DNA from: Artemisia argyi
Taxonomy: Eukaryota > Streptophyta > Magnoliopsida > Asterales > Asteraceae
Direction: 5' to 3'
NCBI GenBank assembly: GCA_030686995.1
Contig: CM060680.1
Location: forward strand, 78,132,616-78,196,615
Length of the DNA: 64,000 bases
The notes under the pieces are model-generated. The model was not told where the DNA came from. It ran no database searches and saw only the letters and a list, made by a program, of their open reading frames with translations. Below are positions 45,531-58,673 of the stretch, piece by piece; position 1 is the stretch's first letter; each line of letters starts with the position of its first letter. The position numbers and the translations under genes are program-made.

Positions 45531-48500
45531 TGTAACCTCTCGTAAATTTCCCATACGATTAGTAAATGCATACAAATAAATAAAACGATGTTACGATAAA
45601 TTAACACCATTTTACGGGTAACAAAATTTTTTTTTATGATATGGCTTGATATTGAACCACTATGATAACTGTGATTGACCGTTTACCCAGGAACGATGCT
45701 TACACACAACCTAGGTTGCCTATAATTATTGCGAACGATAAATAATTATATAACGCGTTTATATTTAATAATACGTTTCGTCTAAATAACGTATACTATT
45801 TATATATTCCCCGAACCTACGAAACTTCCCGAGAACGCTCACTAATATTTTTGAACTCCGACACGATAATCGAGACACCCCAGGTGGGCCCCCAACACCC
45901 AATGGGCCACGAATCCAATTACCAAACCAAACGGACTAGTACTAATTTTTTTTTTCTTCTTTCTTTCTGCTGGGCCGAGACCAAACCACAAGCCCACAGG
46001 CTTTAAAGCCCAAACGCACTTTTATTATTTTTCTTTCTTTTGCACTGTCGCGACCACGCCCAAAACACACCCTTTATTTTACGATTTCTACATCTAACCT
46101 ACGTATATTTTTACTTAACTCGTCTCACCTAGTGCCAAGGAACCAGGAATGATAAAACTTATGCTCACTCACCCTCGTTTACTACCCTAGAAAACGCCTA
46201 AGCAAACCACCAAACACACCCTAGAAAGATATACACGACGTGTCACAACATTCCTTTCTCACCACCCATGCTCCCCAATGGTAAGTAAACTAACAATGAA
46301 CATTGTAAGAAGAGTCAGGAATGAATAGCATACATATCTCACAAGATCCAAGCTTGTAACATCATGATTGGACAAGGGAGGAGGCGCTACTATTCGCCCT
46401 CACATGTTACACCAAAACTTGCGAACATATCTTGTTTTACTGCCCATATAAGACCTCCCATGCAACCTTAAACGTTACACACACAAAAACGAACCACTAC
46501 CACAAAAATTAACAACGAGGAAAGCTATGAAGGGACGAAAGGATTGCTAGGAGAACCACAATTAGAAGAGAACCTAGGAAGCAAGGATTGGAACTACTTG
46601 AACCTTGGAAGGACGAGAAGTGAACCACAACACGTTTAACCATATACACGAACCATACGTTTAGTTTTACTCCACCTTTTGAGGTGAGGTGAGACTCCAA
46701 ATCTTTATTTTCATTATTTTCATATACGTATTATGTATTTTGCACAAACACTTCGTCCAAATTAAATAAGCAACAAAAACGTAACATGCACATATTATAT
46801 ATCGTATTGTATGTTTACTAAGTCCTTAACGAGTATCTATAATAATATGGAACTAATAATAACGTATACACCCTAAAAATCACACGTTACTATGTTGTAT
46901 TGAACATGCACGAAACATACTATAACACTTAGTTTATTTTCAACAATTATAAGTTATACGTAATGAGTTTTGGCTTACAATTTGACCTCGCCATGTCTAA
47001 TTTCAATATACGACTACCTATTATTTTTGTACAATCTGATTACCTACGTGATATAGAAACGAGAATGAAAGATAATACGGCCTAATAACTCCATTTAAGC
47101 ACCTAACGAGAACCAAAGCAAAACGCCATGGAAGCCATTTTCAGAAACTTAAAAACTCTACGTGGGCTTATAAGCCCAAAAAGCTCTTTTTAGCTTATTG
47201 TGATAAGCTATGAGAATAAGCTGTTTTGAAATGATATTATAACTTGAAATTATGGATTTCGACTAACCTAGTGTTCCCCCAAACCTCTTGGATCATTAAA
47301 CCTTAACGGGCCCTTATTTTTGGCTCGTTAAGCCCAATAAACAAAATAAGCTAGTGATAAGCTTATAAGCTGCGAAAATAAGCCTTTCTAAATGTTTTTG
47401 AGCTTAATGAAATAATAAAATTGTTAAGTTTTGAATTTGGTAAAGTTGGGACTATTTTTGCAAATGTACGAAGGATAGGGACTAAATTTGCCAAATTAGT
47501 AAACTTTAGTGAAAAGTATAAAAACTGTTTTCTAAGGGGTATAAACTGTAAATATTGAAACTTAAGGATAATAGATGTATATATTTGAAATTTGGACTAA
47601 AAATGTAAATATATATAACTTTTGGACTAACAACGTAAATATTTTCCGTTAAGGGTAAAAAGTGTAAAATTGAGAAAACATTAAGGATCGAATTGAAATA
47701 TTTACTTTTAAAATAAAAATTCTATATTTATTATATATATATAATTGATTATATATTAAAACGATAAATAATTAAACGTAACTTATTATATATAATACGA
47801 ATAAAACTTATATAACGATAAACTATATTTAGACGAATAAAACAATACATAACCATTATTCATTTTTATACAACGCAACACATCACGTATGTACTTTATC
47901 GATTTCTTATAATTAATAATAAACGTTCGCAATAAAACGAGACTTAAGAACTGAAGCGTGCCATATCTTTTAGGTTGTGTGTGAAGCCGTTGCCTTGCAT
48001 CGTTGAGATTACAATTGTTCTACTATCCTACTAAGGTGAGTTCATAGCCCACATTTAACTAATTTCTGTGGGGGGATACATGCTTAAAAACCGAACACAA
48101 GTCTTTTCCTGATCGTATTATTGCTTAAGTAGCTATTGCCAAAAGTCCCTCGATCATGAACCTTAATCACTTGAAAAGTGAACGTAAATAATTGTGAATA
48201 GATCTATTAGGGATTGACAATCCCCATTTGGTTGCTAGAGGAAAGTCACCAAATGCACGTTATTTGAATATAATAGGTTACTGGCAAATACCTATCTTGG
48301 GGGCTATACATTTCACATCTTTATTATGAAAATATTGATGTCTGTTGAATCGTTGAGTGTCATGAGCTTAATGCAATAATGAATGTGATTTTCTAACTTG
48401 TTTATTTGTATCGATATTACAATAAACATCTATCTCTTGTGTTCAAATTCTTAAATATAAACCTATGAATTTCACTCAACTTTTGTTGACTTTTAGCATG

Positions 48501-48765
48501 TTTATCTCAGGTAACTAAATGGAATGGATGGCAACGGCACGAAGTGGGCAAATAAAGAAACGTTTATTTCTCTTTAAATAAAACTTGTTGTTAAATAATG
48601 AATTCTCTTGAAATTATGAATATTTGGTATTTTAAATAAAACTTAAAACGATTACTTGAATCGTTTTCTATAATTGTGACGAAAGATCCACAATATAATA
48701 CCCCAAAAGTCTTCCGCTGACATTTTAAGTCTTCCGCTGTATTGATCGATTTTGGGGGTGTTATA
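45531..48765 (+). repeat. 5' LTR of the chromovirus (3235 bp)
   Basis: It starts TGTAACCTCTCG and ends GGGGGTGTTATA. The usual TGTAAC...GTTACA inverted terminus has become GTTATA at the 3' end in both LTRs, so the change predates insertion. The LTR carries palindromic AGCTTAT phrases near 47160-47220 and no coding frame. Confidence 0.93.
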
Positions 48766-48768
48766 GAT

Positions 48769-48780
48769 TGGCATCAGAGC
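48769..48780 (+). other. Chromovirus primer binding site
   Basis: TGGCATCAGAGC lies three bases after the LTR. It matches the complement of the initiator-methionine tRNA 3' end (TGGTATCAGAGC) with one mismatch. Confidence 0.85.
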
Positions 48781-48985
48781 TACGGTTATAGTGAACCAAG
48801 TGTTTTTGGAACATTGGACTATAACTACACTTTAAACGGGACAAAATTTTCATAAAATACCATCCTACGCCCTTCGTGCCTACGCATCCCAGTAATTGGT
48901 AAAAAGTATTATTTACCTTTATAGCATTTTTAAATTAGTTATAATTATGCTTACATTTACTAATCGGGAAATTTATTACAGTGTC

Positions 48986-50035
48986 ATGTCTTCGAACACC
49001 CACCCTATCAGCTTGTCCTCAAACTCAGGAACTGAAGATGTTACTTCAGCCTATGCCTCACCTATGCCTATGTCTCCTGCTACCGACAGATACATGCAAA
49101 GCTAGCAATTTCTGCCAGCATCTGACACAGAGGCTTCTACTCTGGCAACATCTGGTCCGATTCGCCGATCTAGGCAAATTAGACAACTTCAGCCGTATGA
49201 AGCAAGTACTGCTGTACCAGCACCAGCTCTTGTCATACCACCTGAATCAGTTGTGCCATCACCACCTGCACCACCAGTAACACCACCAGTACCAACTATC
49301 TTCTACAGCCAAACTACTACTGTACCACTAACACCATCACCTATAGTATCACCTCCACTAGCATCACCACCAGTACCTTACCAAAGTGTCCCTCTACCAC
49401 CTCACCGAAAGATTTACCCAATCCGCCCAACTGCCTCAGAATCTAGTATTCACCGTAGTCGCCGAAGGACCCACAAACGGGCAGATGCTCGTAAATGGTC
49501 TTTCTTATTGCCCATTATGCGATATTGGAGATCTCAAGAAGGAACACCAACAACAAGGGAACTTGGGGAAAGTTCTTACTCTACCTCCCGAATACTGCCA
49601 GTCACTGGGGAACCCATACACCATACCATACCATTGTTAGCTGCAAGAATGGTTCGCCACGAAGACCGACTTGATTCCATCGCGAGTATACTCAACAAGA
49701 TTCCACAGGAACTTCTAGAAACCTTTGAAGATGACATGAACAGTCTCATAATTGGTCATCTTGCAGTAGAGGATAAAGTCGAAAAGTTGGATTCTCTATT
49801 TTGGGAATCAATGGAATTCATAGGAGCTCTTTGTGGGGCTAACACTTCAACCGAAATAGCATTAGGAACTTTAGACCGAGAGATTGAGAGAATCAACACT
49901 GAAAACCTACGCCTTAGGCAAGCCCTGCTGGAAGCTCGAGAAAGGGAAAGAGCTCGAGATCAAACCATGGAAACCATGTCCACTGCCATTCAAGAACTCC
50001 AAAACCGCCTAGACAAGGCCTTAGGAAAACCATGA
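48986..50035 (+). pseudogene. Extra frame between primer site and gag (349 codons, one stop)
   Basis: A frame starts at ATG 48986, five bases after an acceptor-like TTACAG, and runs to TGA at 50033. It has one TAG at 49103-49105, in a context where CAG would fit. The N-terminal half is Pro/Thr/Ser-rich with repeated P-P-V-x-P. A basic patch (R-R-R-T-H-K-R) lies near 49458-49485. The C-terminal 120 residues are charged and predicted coiled-coil (D-R-E-I-E-R-I-N-T-E-N-L-R-L-R-Q). I recognise no enzyme domain. Such leader frames are not a standard part of Tekay elements, and its role is unknown. Downstream starts such as ATG 49253 would give 260 uninterrupted residues. Confidence 0.65.
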
Positions 50036-50371
50036 GACCACCACTTTGTTAAGAAAAATCAATGTCCTACAAATAAGAATATCTTGTCGTGTTTTGTAAA
50101 CATTTGCACAAGTACAAATAAGTGTTGTAACACCGTGACATTGATTTATGGAAGTTTATTTTATCTTTATTTACGTTGCATTATATCGTAATTTATTGGT
50201 TCATACAGGTCAAACTTATTCGTTATGTGTGTTATCCCAACATACAAAAACTTACGATGATTGAATCATTGTAACTACGACCTATATTTAACTATTCATT
50301 ACTCGATATGTATTTTCAACGTGATAAGATTATTATAAATGTTCTAATAATATACCTTCTTTTATAGCAAT
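50036..50371 (+). other. Spacer between the extra frame and gag, with acceptor-like end
   Basis: It is AT-rich and ends CTTCTTTTATAG followed by CAAT and the gag ATG. This pyrimidine-rich AG looks like a 3' splice site, so gag could be reached by a spliced RNA that skips the extra frame. This is inference. Confidence 0.4.
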
Positions 50372-53300
50372 ATGGCTAGGACTAGGAGAACAACCACGAA
50401 CGCCGCACCAGCAAACCCCGAAGTTATGACCCCGGCTGCAATCCAGCAAGCAATCGCTGACGGTGTTAATGCCGTTTTAGCTGAACAAAACCGTAATAGA
50501 GACGGAAATGCACCGGCACCCCGCTACTGCACCTACAAAGACTTCATAGCATGTCAACCGACGTATTTCAAAGGAATTGAAGGAGTGTCGGAATTAGCTC
50601 AATGGTTTGAAAGAAGTGAAACTGTTTTCCAAAGAAGTGGATGCTCGGAAAACAACAAAGTGAGCTTCGCAACGGGAACGCTAATGCAAGACGCTCTATC
50701 CTGGTGGAACTCTACCGTTCAAACACTAGGAGCAGAAGCAGCACATCAGCTTACTTGGATTGAGTTCAAGGCTAAAATACTAAAGAAGTATTGTCCCCGT
50801 TCCGAACTACGAAAACTCGAAGATGAGTTCCATGCCTTAATAGTAAAAGGAGTTGATTTGAGAAGTTACAACCGGAGATTTCAAGAACTTAAGATATTAT
50901 GCCCTACCATGGTACCTGATTATGAGAAGACATTAGAGAAATATGTCGAAGGACTCCCTAGGAGTATTGAAGGAAATGTCACCTCATCAAATCCGCCAAC
51001 CTTGGAAGCAGCAATGGAACTTGCTCAGAAACTTCTAGATCGAGAAGTGAAATACAATGAACTAAAAAGGAAATTGGACGATAAAAGGACCACTCACCAT
51101 CACAACAACAACCAGCAGAACTACGACAGTCATCACCGCAACAACAACCAACGCAACAATAATCGGAAACACCAGCCCTATCACAACACCCGAAGCACTC
51201 AGCAGCAGAACCAAAGACAAGAAAAACCCCGCGTCTACACCGCTACGGAAGGTGTAGGGTACAACGGACAGAAACCCCTGTGCCAGCGATGCAAACTTCA
51301 TCATGAGGGTCGTTGTACCGTCCGATGTGACAAATGTCATAAAATCGGTCATCAAACCAGGAACTGTAAGATTCCTGCTACGGGAAGCAATGCATTAGCT
51401 ATACCACCCACTTGTTTCGGATGCGGAGAAGTAGGACACATCCGGAGAAACTGCCCAAAAGGAAACGAACCAGCCAACGCCCAAGCTAGAGTATACCTAC
51501 TCGGAGATGGAAACGGACCCGATGTAGTCACCGGTACGTTTCTACTAAACCATCATAATGCTAGAGTATTGTTTGATTCGGGCGCCGATAAGAGTTTTAT
51601 ATCGGATACGTTTGCTCCTTTACTTAATGTTACCCCCTCTAAGCTAAACACCACCTACGAAGTCGAAATGGCTGACGGGAATTTAATAGACACCAATACT
51701 ATCATGAGAGATTGCACCCTAACCTTATCTGAAAAACCTTTTGCCATTGATCTTATGCCGGTTCAACTTGGTAGCTTCGACGCTATCGTCGGCATGGATT
51801 GGCTATCCCACCATCGTGCTAGGATTCACTGTGACGAAAAGGCCGTCCATATACCACTCAAGGATGAAACACTCATTGTCCAGGGCGACAAAAGCAAACC
51901 TCGATATGGAATTATCTCATGTATGCAAGTAATAAAATACATGAAGGAAGGATGTCAAGTATTCATGGCTCAAGTTACGGAAAGTAAGTCATCCGAAAGA
52001 CAGTTTGATGACGTTCCTATCGTTAGGGATTTCCCTGAGGTATTCCCTGAAAAATTACCTGGTATTCCACCCGTACGTCAAGTAGAATTTCAGATTGAAC
52101 TAGTGCCTGGAGTGGCACCAGTAGCTAAAGCACCTTATAGGCTAGCGCCATCTGAAATGGAAGAATTGTCAGAACAACTAAAGGAATTATCGGATAAAGG
52201 ATTTATTCGACCAAGCTCATCACCTTGGGGAGCTCCAATTTTGTTCGTTAAGAAGAAGGATGGATCCTTTCGAATGTGCATCGATTACCGGGAGTTGAAT
52301 AAACTTACGGTAAAGAATCGATACCCATTACCTCGAATTGATGATCTGTTCGACCAATTGCAAGGATCAAGTGTGTACTCAAAAATTGATCTAAGATCAG
52401 GATACCATCAGCTAAGAGTTCGAGAAGAGGATATTCCGAAAACTGCATTCAGAACGCGCTATGGTCACTACGAATTTCAAGTAATGTCGTTCGGTCTGAC
52501 CAATGCACCAGCAGTTTTCATGGATTTAATGAATCGAGTATGCAAACCTTACTTGGATAAGTTTGTAATAGTATTCATCGACGATATTTTGATCTACTCT
52601 CACAACGAAGAAGAACATGCGGGACATTTACGAATCATTTTAGAACTGCTCAAGAAGGAAGAATTGTACGCTAAGTTCTCTAAATGCGACTTTTGGATTC
52701 ACACCGTACAGTTTTTAGGACACATCATCGATAGTCAAGGCATTCACGTAGACCCTGCAAAGATTGAGGCTGTTAAAGGTTGGTCATCTCCTATAAACCC
52801 CACGGAGATTCGTCAATTTTTAGGTCTCGCAGGTTACTACCGAAGATTTATAGAAGGATTCTCCAAAATTGCAAAGCCGTTGACTAAGTTGACCCAAAAG
52901 AATGAGAAGTACATCTGGGAAGAAAAGGAAGAAGCAGCCTTCCAGATGTTAAAACAAAAGCTTTGTGAAGCTCCAATATTAGCCCTCCCAGAAGGAAACG
53001 AGGACTTTATAGTATATTGTGACGCATCTTATCATGGACTAGGAGCAGTTTTGATGCAAAGAAGCAAAGTAATAGCTTATGCATCCCGCCAACTAAAGAA
53101 ACATGAGGAAAACTACACAACTCATGACTTGGAGTTAGGAGCTGTAGTGTTTGCACTCAAGTTGTGGAGACACTACTTATATGGCACCAAATGCACCGTA
53201 TACACCGACCACAAGAGTCTTCAACACATTTTGGATCAGAAGGATTTGAATATGAGGCAACGTCGCTGGCTAGAGTTGCTCAGCGATTATGATTGTGAGA

Positions 53301-54844
53301 TCCGCTATCACCCAGGAAAGGCTAATGTAGTAGCAGATGCGTTAAGCCGAAAGGAACGATTGAAACCCCTTCGAGTTAGATCACTAGGGATGACTATTCA
53401 CTCACCCCTTCCATCCCAAATCCTTACCGCGCAGAGCGAAGCACTTAAAGAAGAAAACCGACCCAAAGAAAAGATTTACGGTATGCCCGAGAATAAGAAT
53501 AGTTTCGTGAAGAAATCTGATGGAACACTATGTTTCAAGGACAGAAGTTGGATCCCGATGATCGGAGGTATTCGTGAGCTCATCATGTATGAGTCTCACA
53601 AGTCAAAATACTCCATCCATCCAGGTTCTGACAAGATGTATCAGGATTTAAAGAAACTATATTGGTGGCCAAACATGAAGGCTGACATCGCAGAATATGT
53701 CAGTAAATGTTTAACATGTTCAAGGGTAAAGGCAGAACATCAGAAACCGTCAGGCTTACTTGTACAACCAGAACTTCCTATGTGGAAATGGGAACGAATC
53801 ACTATGGACTTCATCACCAAACTCCCAAGAACCTCATCCGGACACGACACAATATGGGTTATTGTGGATCGTCTAACAAAATCCGCTCATTTTATACCCA
53901 TCAAAGAAACCGACAAGATGAATACACTAGCTCAGGTATATGTGAAGGAAATTGTCACTCGACATGGAGTACCAATTTCAATTATCTCGGATCGAGATAG
54001 TCGTTTCACCTCACACTTTTGGAAATCATTACAGGAAGCCCTAGGAACTAAACTAGATATGAGCACCGCGTACCACCCTCAAACTGATGGTCAAAGTGAA
54101 AGAACTATTCAAACCTTGGAAGATATGCTCCGAGCATGCGTTATCGATTTTGGAAAAGGTTGGGATAAGCACTTACCATTAGCAGAGTTTTCATACAACA
54201 ATAGTTACCACGCCAGTATAAAAGCAGCACCATTCGAAGCACTATATGGTAGGAAGTGCAGATCACCCGTCTGTTGGGCAGAAGTCGGAGAAAGACAACT
54301 TATAGGACCAGACCTTGTTAGGGAAACAACCGAGAAAATCATTAAGATTAAGCAACGCTTACAAGCAGCCCGAGACCGACAGAAAAGCTACGCAGACCTA
54401 AAAAGGAAACCCATGGAATTTCAAATAGGAGACAGAGTCTTATTGAAAGTATCTCCCTGGAAGGGAATGGTACGATTTGGAAAGCATGGAAAGTTGAACC
54501 CCAGATACATCGGTCCGTTCAAAATCCTGGAAAGGATAGGACCCGTGGCTTATAGACTAGAACTACCCGAAGAACTTAGTCGGATTCACGACATCTTTCA
54601 TGTGTCAAACCTTAAGAAGTGTTTATCCGATGAATCTCTCGTGATTCCATTGAAGGAAATTCGACTAGATGATAACCTTATCTTTACTGAGGAACCTATT
54701 GAAATCATGGATAGAGAAGTCAAACAATTAAAAAAAAACCGTATCCCTATTATCAAAGTTCGTTGGGACTCCAAGCGAGGACCGGAATACACCTGGGAGC
54801 GCGAGGATCAGATTCGCTCCAAGTACCCACATCTCTTCACCTAA
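50372..54844 (+). CDS. Gag-Pol polyprotein of a Tekay-type chromovirus, intact
   Basis: A single 1490-residue frame with no stop or frameshift encodes the structural and replication proteins of the element. The gag domain spans about residues 40-230. A His/Asn/Gln-rich linker is followed by two CCHC knuckles (C-D-K-C-H-K-I-G-H near 318, C-F-G-C-G-E-V-G-H near 348). The protease has D-S-G-A at about 402. RT has F-I-D-D with the Asp pair near 737-738. RNase H has C-D-A-S near 884. Integrase has an HHCC site near 1079-1116 and D, D, E near 1145, 1207 and 1241. A C-terminal chromodomain (about 1435-1490, K-V-R-W-D-S-K) would steer integration by binding modified histones. All catalytic residues are present. 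The start follows an acceptor-like TATAG. Confidence 0.96.
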   Translation: MARTRRTTTNAAPANPEVMTPAAIQQAIADGVNAVLAEQNRNRDGNAPAPRYCTYKDFIACQPTYFKGIEGVSELAQWFERSETVFQRSGCSENNKVSFATGTLMQDALSWWNSTVQTLGAEAAHQLTWIEFKAKILKKYCPRSELRKLEDEFHALIVKGVDLRSYNRRFQELKILCPTMVPDYEKTLEKYVEGLPRSIEGNVTSSNPPTLEAAMELAQKLLDREVKYNELKRKLDDKRTTHHHNNNQQNYDSHHRNNNQRNNNRKHQPYHNTRSTQQQNQRQEKPRVYTATEGVGYNGQKPLCQRCKLHHEGRCTVRCDKCHKIGHQTRNCKIPATGSNALAIPPTCFGCGEVGHIRRNCPKGNEPANAQARVYLLGDGNGPDVVTGTFLLNHHNARVLFDSGADKSFISDTFAPLLNVTPSKLNTTYEVEMADGNLIDTNTIMRDCTLTLSEKPFAIDLMPVQLGSFDAIVGMDWLSHHRARIHCDEKAVHIPLKDETLIVQGDKSKPRYGIISCMQVIKYMKEGCQVFMAQVTESKSSERQFDDVPIVRDFPEVFPEKLPGIPPVRQVEFQIELVPGVAPVAKAPYRLAPSEMEELSEQLKELSDKGFIRPSSSPWGAPILFVKKKDGSFRMCIDYRELNKLTVKNRYPLPRIDDLFDQLQGSSVYSKIDLRSGYHQLRVREEDIPKTAFRTRYGHYEFQVMSFGLTNAPAVFMDLMNRVCKPYLDKFVIVFIDDILIYSHNEEEHAGHLRIILELLKKEELYAKFSKCDFWIHTVQFLGHIIDSQGIHVDPAKIEAVKGWSSPINPTEIRQFLGLAGYYRRFIEGFSKIAKPLTKLTQKNEKYIWEEKEEAAFQMLKQKLCEAPILALPEGNEDFIVYCDASYHGLGAVLMQRSKVIAYASRQLKKHEENYTTHDLELGAVVFALKLWRHYLYGTKCTVYTDHKSLQHILDQKDLNMRQRRWLELLSDYDCEIRYHPGKANVVADALSRKERLKPLRVRSLGMTIHSPLPSQILTAQSEALKEENRPKEKIYGMPENKNSFVKKSDGTLCFKDRSWIPMIGGIRELIMYESHKSKYSIHPGSDKMYQDLKKLYWWPNMKADIAEYVSKCLTCSRVKAEHQKPSGLLVQPELPMWKWERITMDFITKLPRTSSGHDTIWVIVDRLTKSAHFIPIKETDKMNTLAQVYVKEIVTRHGVPISIISDRDSRFTSHFWKSLQEALGTKLDMSTAYHPQTDGQSERTIQTLEDMLRACVIDFGKGWDKHLPLAEFSYNNSYHASIKAAPFEALYGRKCRSPVCWAEVGERQLIGPDLVRETTEKIIKIKQRLQAARDRQKSYADLKRKPMEFQIGDRVLLKVSPWKGMVRFGKHGKLNPRYIGPFKILERIGPVAYRLELPEELSRIHDIFHVSNLKKCLSDESLVIPLKEIRLDDNLIFTEEPIEIMDREVKQLKKNRIPIIKVRWDSKRGPEYTWEREDQIRSKYPHLFT

Positions 54845-54908
54845 GACACCCTCGACAACTATCTTAGACTACAATTCCGGGACGGAATTCCCTGTAAGAA
54901 GTAGGTAA
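54845..54908 (+). other. Short tail and polypurine tract before the 3' LTR
   Basis: GTAAGAAGTAGGTAA, purine-rich but interrupted by T, directly precedes TGTAACC of the 3' LTR. It is the likely plus-strand primer site. Confidence 0.55.
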
Positions 54909-57900
54909 TGTAACCTCTCGTAAATTTCCCATACGATTAGTAAATGCATACAAATAAATAAAACGATGTTACGATAAATTAACACCATTTTACGGGTAAC
55001 AAATTTTTTTTTTTTATGATATGGCTTGATATTGAACCACTATGATAACTGTGATTGACCGTTTACCCAGGAACGATGCTTACACACAACCTAGGTTGCC
55101 TATAATTATTGCGAACGATAAATAATTATATAACGCGTTTATATTTAATAATACGTTTCGTCTAAATAACGTATACTATTTATATATTCCCCGAACCTAC
55201 GAAACTTCCCGAGAACGCTCACTAATATTTTTGAACTCCGACACGATAATCGAGACACCCCAGGTGGGCCCCCAACACCCAATGGGCCACGAATCCAATT
55301 ACCAAACCAAACGGACTAGTACTAATTTTTTTTTTCTTCTTTCTTTCTGCTGGGCCGAGACCAAACCACAAGCCCACAGGCTTTAAAGCCCAAACGCACT
55401 TTTATTATTTTTCTTTCTTTTGCACTGTCGCGACCACGCCCAAAACACACCCTTTATTTTACGATTTCTACATCTAACCTACGTATATTTTTACTTAACT
55501 CGTCTCACCTAGTGCCAAGGAACCAGGAATGATAAAACTTATGCTCACTCACCCTCGTTTACTACCCTAGAAAACGCCTAAGCAAACCACCAAACGCACC
55601 CTAGAAAGATATACACGACGTGTCACAACATTCCTTTCTCACCACCCATGCTCCCCAATGGTAAGTAAACTAACAATGAACATTGTAAGAAGAGTCAGGA
55701 ATGAATAGCATACATATCTCACAAGATCCAAGCTTGTAACATCATGATTGGACAAGGGAGGAGGCGCTACTATTCGCCCTCACATGTTACACCAAAACTT
55801 GCGAACATATCTTGTTTTACTGCCCATATAAGACCTCCCATGCAACCTTAAACGTTACACACACAAAAACGAACCACTACCACAAAAATTAACAACGAGG
55901 AAAGCTATGAAGGGACGAAAGGATTGCTAGGAGAACCACGATTAGAAGAGAACCTAGGAAGCAAGGATTGGAACTACTTGAACCTTGGAAGGACGAGAAG
56001 TGAACCACAACACGTTTAACCATATACACGAACCATACGTTTAGTTTTACTCCACCTTTTGAGGTGAGGTGAGACTCCAAATCTTTATTTTCATTATTTT
56101 CATATACGTATTATGTATTTTGCACAAACACTTCGTCCAAATTAAATAAGCAACAAAAACGTAACATGCACATATTATATATCGTATTGTATGTTTACTA
56201 AGTCCTTAACGAGTATCTATAATAATATGGAACTAATAATAACGTATACACCCTAAAAATCACACGTTACTATGTTGTATTGAACATGCACGAAACATAC
56301 TATAACACTTAGTTTATTTTCAACAATTATAAGTTATACGTAATGAGTTTTGGCTTACAATTTGACCTCGCCATGTCTAATTTCAATATACGACTACCTA
56401 TTATTTTTGTACAATCTGATTACCTACGTGATATAGAAACGAGAATGAAAGATAATACGGCCTAATAACTCCATTTAAGCACCTAACGAGAACCAAAGCA
56501 AAACGCCATGGAAGCCATTTTCAGAAACTTAAAAACTCTACGTGGGCTTATAAGCCCAAAAAGCTCTTTTTAGCTTATTGTGATAAGCTATGAGAATAAG
56601 CTGTTTTGAAATGATATTATAACTTGAAATTATGGATTTCGACTAACCTAGTGTTCCCCCAAACCTCTTGGATCATTAAACCTTAACGGGCCCTTATTTT
56701 TGGCTCGTTAAGCCCAATAAACAAAATAAGCTAGTGATAAGCTTATAAGCTGCGAAAATAAGCCTTTCTAAATGTTTTTGAGCTTAATGAAATAATAAAA
56801 TTGTTAAGTTTTGAATTTGGTAAAGTTGGGACTATTTTTGCAAATGTACGAAGGATAGGGACTAAATTTGCCAAATTAGTAAACTTTAGTGAAAAGTATA
56901 AAAACTGTTTTCTAAGGGGTATAAACTGTAAATATTGAAACTTAAGGATAATAGATGTATATATTTGAAATTTGGACTAAAAATGTAAATATATATAACT
57001 TTTGGACTAACAACGTAAATATTTTCCGTTAAGGGTAAAAAGTGTAAAATTGAGAAAACATTAAGGATCGAATTGAAATATTTACTTTTAAAATAAAAAT
57101 TCTATATTTATTATATATATATAATTGATTATATATTAAAACGATAAATAATTAAACGTAACTTATTATATATAATACGAATAAAACTTATATAACGATA
57201 AACTATATTTAGACGAATAAAACAATACATAACCATTATTCATTTTTATACAACGCAACACATCACGTATGTACTTTATCGATTTCTTATAATTAATAAT
57301 AAACGTTCGCAATAAAACGAGACTTAAGAACTGAAGCGTGCCATATCTTTTAGGTTGTGTGTGAAGCCGTTGCCTTGCATCGTTGAGATTACAATTGTTC
57401 TACTATCCTACTAAGGTGAGTTCATAGCCCACATTTAACTAATTTCTGTGGGGGGGATACATGCTTAAAAACCGAACACAAGTCTTTTCCTGATCGTATT
57501 ATTGCTTAAGTAGCTATTGCCAAAAGTCCCTCGATCATGAACCTTAATCACTTGAAAAGTGAACGTAAATAATTGTGAATAGATCTATTAGGGATTGACA
57601 ATCCCCATTTGGTTGCTAGAGGAAAGTCACCAAATGCACGTTATTTGAATATAATAGGTTACTGGCAAATACCTATCTTGGGGGCTATACATTTCACATC
57701 TTTATTATGAAAATATTGATGTCTGTTGAATCGTTGAGTGTCATGAGCTTAATGCAATAATGAATGTGATTTTCTAACTTGTTTATTTGTATCGATATTA
57801 CAATAAACATCTATCTCTTGTGTTCAAATTCTTAAATATAAACCTATGGATTTCACTCAACTTTTGTTGACTTTTAGCATGTTTATCTCAGGTAACTAAA

Positions 57901-58146
57901 TGGAATGGATGGCAACGGCACGAAGTGGGCAAATAAAGAAACGTTTATTTCTCTTTAAATAAAACTTGTTGTTAAATAATGAATTCTCTTGAAATTATGA
58001 ATATTTGGTATTTTAAATAAAACTTAAAACGATTACTTGAATCGTTTTCTATAATTGTGACGAAAGATCCACAATATAATACCCCAAAAGTCTTCCGCTG
58101 ACATTTTAAGTCTTCCGCTGTATTGATCGATTTTGGGGGTGTTATA
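54909..58146 (+). repeat. 3' LTR of the chromovirus (3238 bp)
   Basis: It is a near-identical copy of 45531-48765. The substitutions I saw are A46216/G55596, A46560/G55940 and A48468/G57849. Length differences occur in an A/T run near 45636 and a G run near 48071. Confidence 0.93.
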
Positions 58147-58151
58147 GATGC
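58147..58151. other. Target-site duplication GATGC, right copy
   Basis: It matches 45526-45530 exactly and marks the right edge of the chromovirus. Confidence 0.92.
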
Positions 58152-58673
58152 CATTGTGGAGTCAAAGTTTTATAATGTACCTGTTCAAGTGAAAAGCAAC
58201 AAGACCAAGGATGTGAGCATAGTCGATGGTTAGAACTTAGAATAAACAAAAAACAAAGGAAAGTAGAAATGCATATGATCATCACCTTGGTTCTTTTCCT
58301 CTCGCTTCCATAATGTACCCTGACATAAGGATCACTTGTTCCACGGATATCTGCAGCAACAAGATCTCTTCCCTCGATAATAACCAGCTCAATCAAACCT
58401 CCTTGTAAATTCTGGTATACACACATTTTGGATCCTTTTTTAGTTATGTTGACGAAAAAAAGAATCTTTAGACTAAAAATTTCATTGTGATATAACACAA
58501 CTACTACATATACCTTGGATCCGTCATATTCATCGATCGTTGCTGTTTCAATTTGAAGCCGCACTTCACCCTTGTTGACTTTTTCAAGTGGAATCCACAC
58601 GTCTCTCACTTCTCCATCCATTAAACCTTCCAAATTCACCCTTGCATTACCAATATTCTCATCTCCAATAGAT
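58147..58673 (-). pseudogene. Captured NTMC2T5/synaptotagmin-like C2-domain gene fragment (three exons)
   Basis: Exon A (58673 to 58514) encodes the end of one C2 domain: A-R-V-N-L-E-G-L, then V-W-I-P-L-E-K-V. Exon B (58411 to 58286) starts the next C2 domain: L-V-A-A-D-I-R-G-T-S-D-P-Y-V-R-V, with the Ca-binding-loop Asp residues. Exon C (58180 to 58147) encodes Y-K-T-L-T-P-Q-W-H, is cut there by the chromovirus, and resumes at 45525. All junctions have GT and AG ends and all reading phases agree. The family has an N-terminal transmembrane and SMP lipid-transfer part plus C2 domains that bind ER-plasma membrane contact sites (Arabidopsis At3g18370 type). Only the C2 part is present. Apart from the insertion I see no stop or frameshift. 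Confidence 0.82.

Larger units (their letters stand above)
45531..58146 (+). mobile_element. Complete Tekay-type chromovirus (Ty3/gypsy), recent insertion
   Basis: The element has two 3.2 kb LTRs, a methionine-tRNA-type primer site, an extra 5' frame, one Gag-Pol frame of 1490 codons with a chromodomain, and the flanking duplication GATGC. The chromodomain places it among chromoviruses. The long LTRs and single Gag-Pol frame fit the Tekay (Del) clade. I saw only three substitutions and two small homopolymer differences between the LTRs. It sits in the captured C2 exon of a Helitron. No lesion is visible in Gag-Pol, so it could still be mobile, apart from a stop in the extra frame. Confidence 0.95.

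Noticed and set aside
45377..45610. A 77-residue minus-strand frame as a stand-alone gene
   Set aside because: Its start lies in the chromovirus LTR. Only the part from 45525 down is C2 coding sequence.
46509..46700. Minus-strand frame of 63 residues, repeated at 55889-56080
   Set aside because: It occurs twice only because it lies in both LTRs; no domain and no coding signal.
50372..54844. Gag-Pol as an infectious plant virus genome
   Set aside because: No movement or envelope protein. LTRs, primer site, chromodomain and target duplication identify a retrotransposon.
58142..58639. A single 165-residue minus-strand frame as one C2 protein
   Set aside because: It reads through two introns with clear GT and AG ends; the true coding pieces are three exons with agreeing phases.
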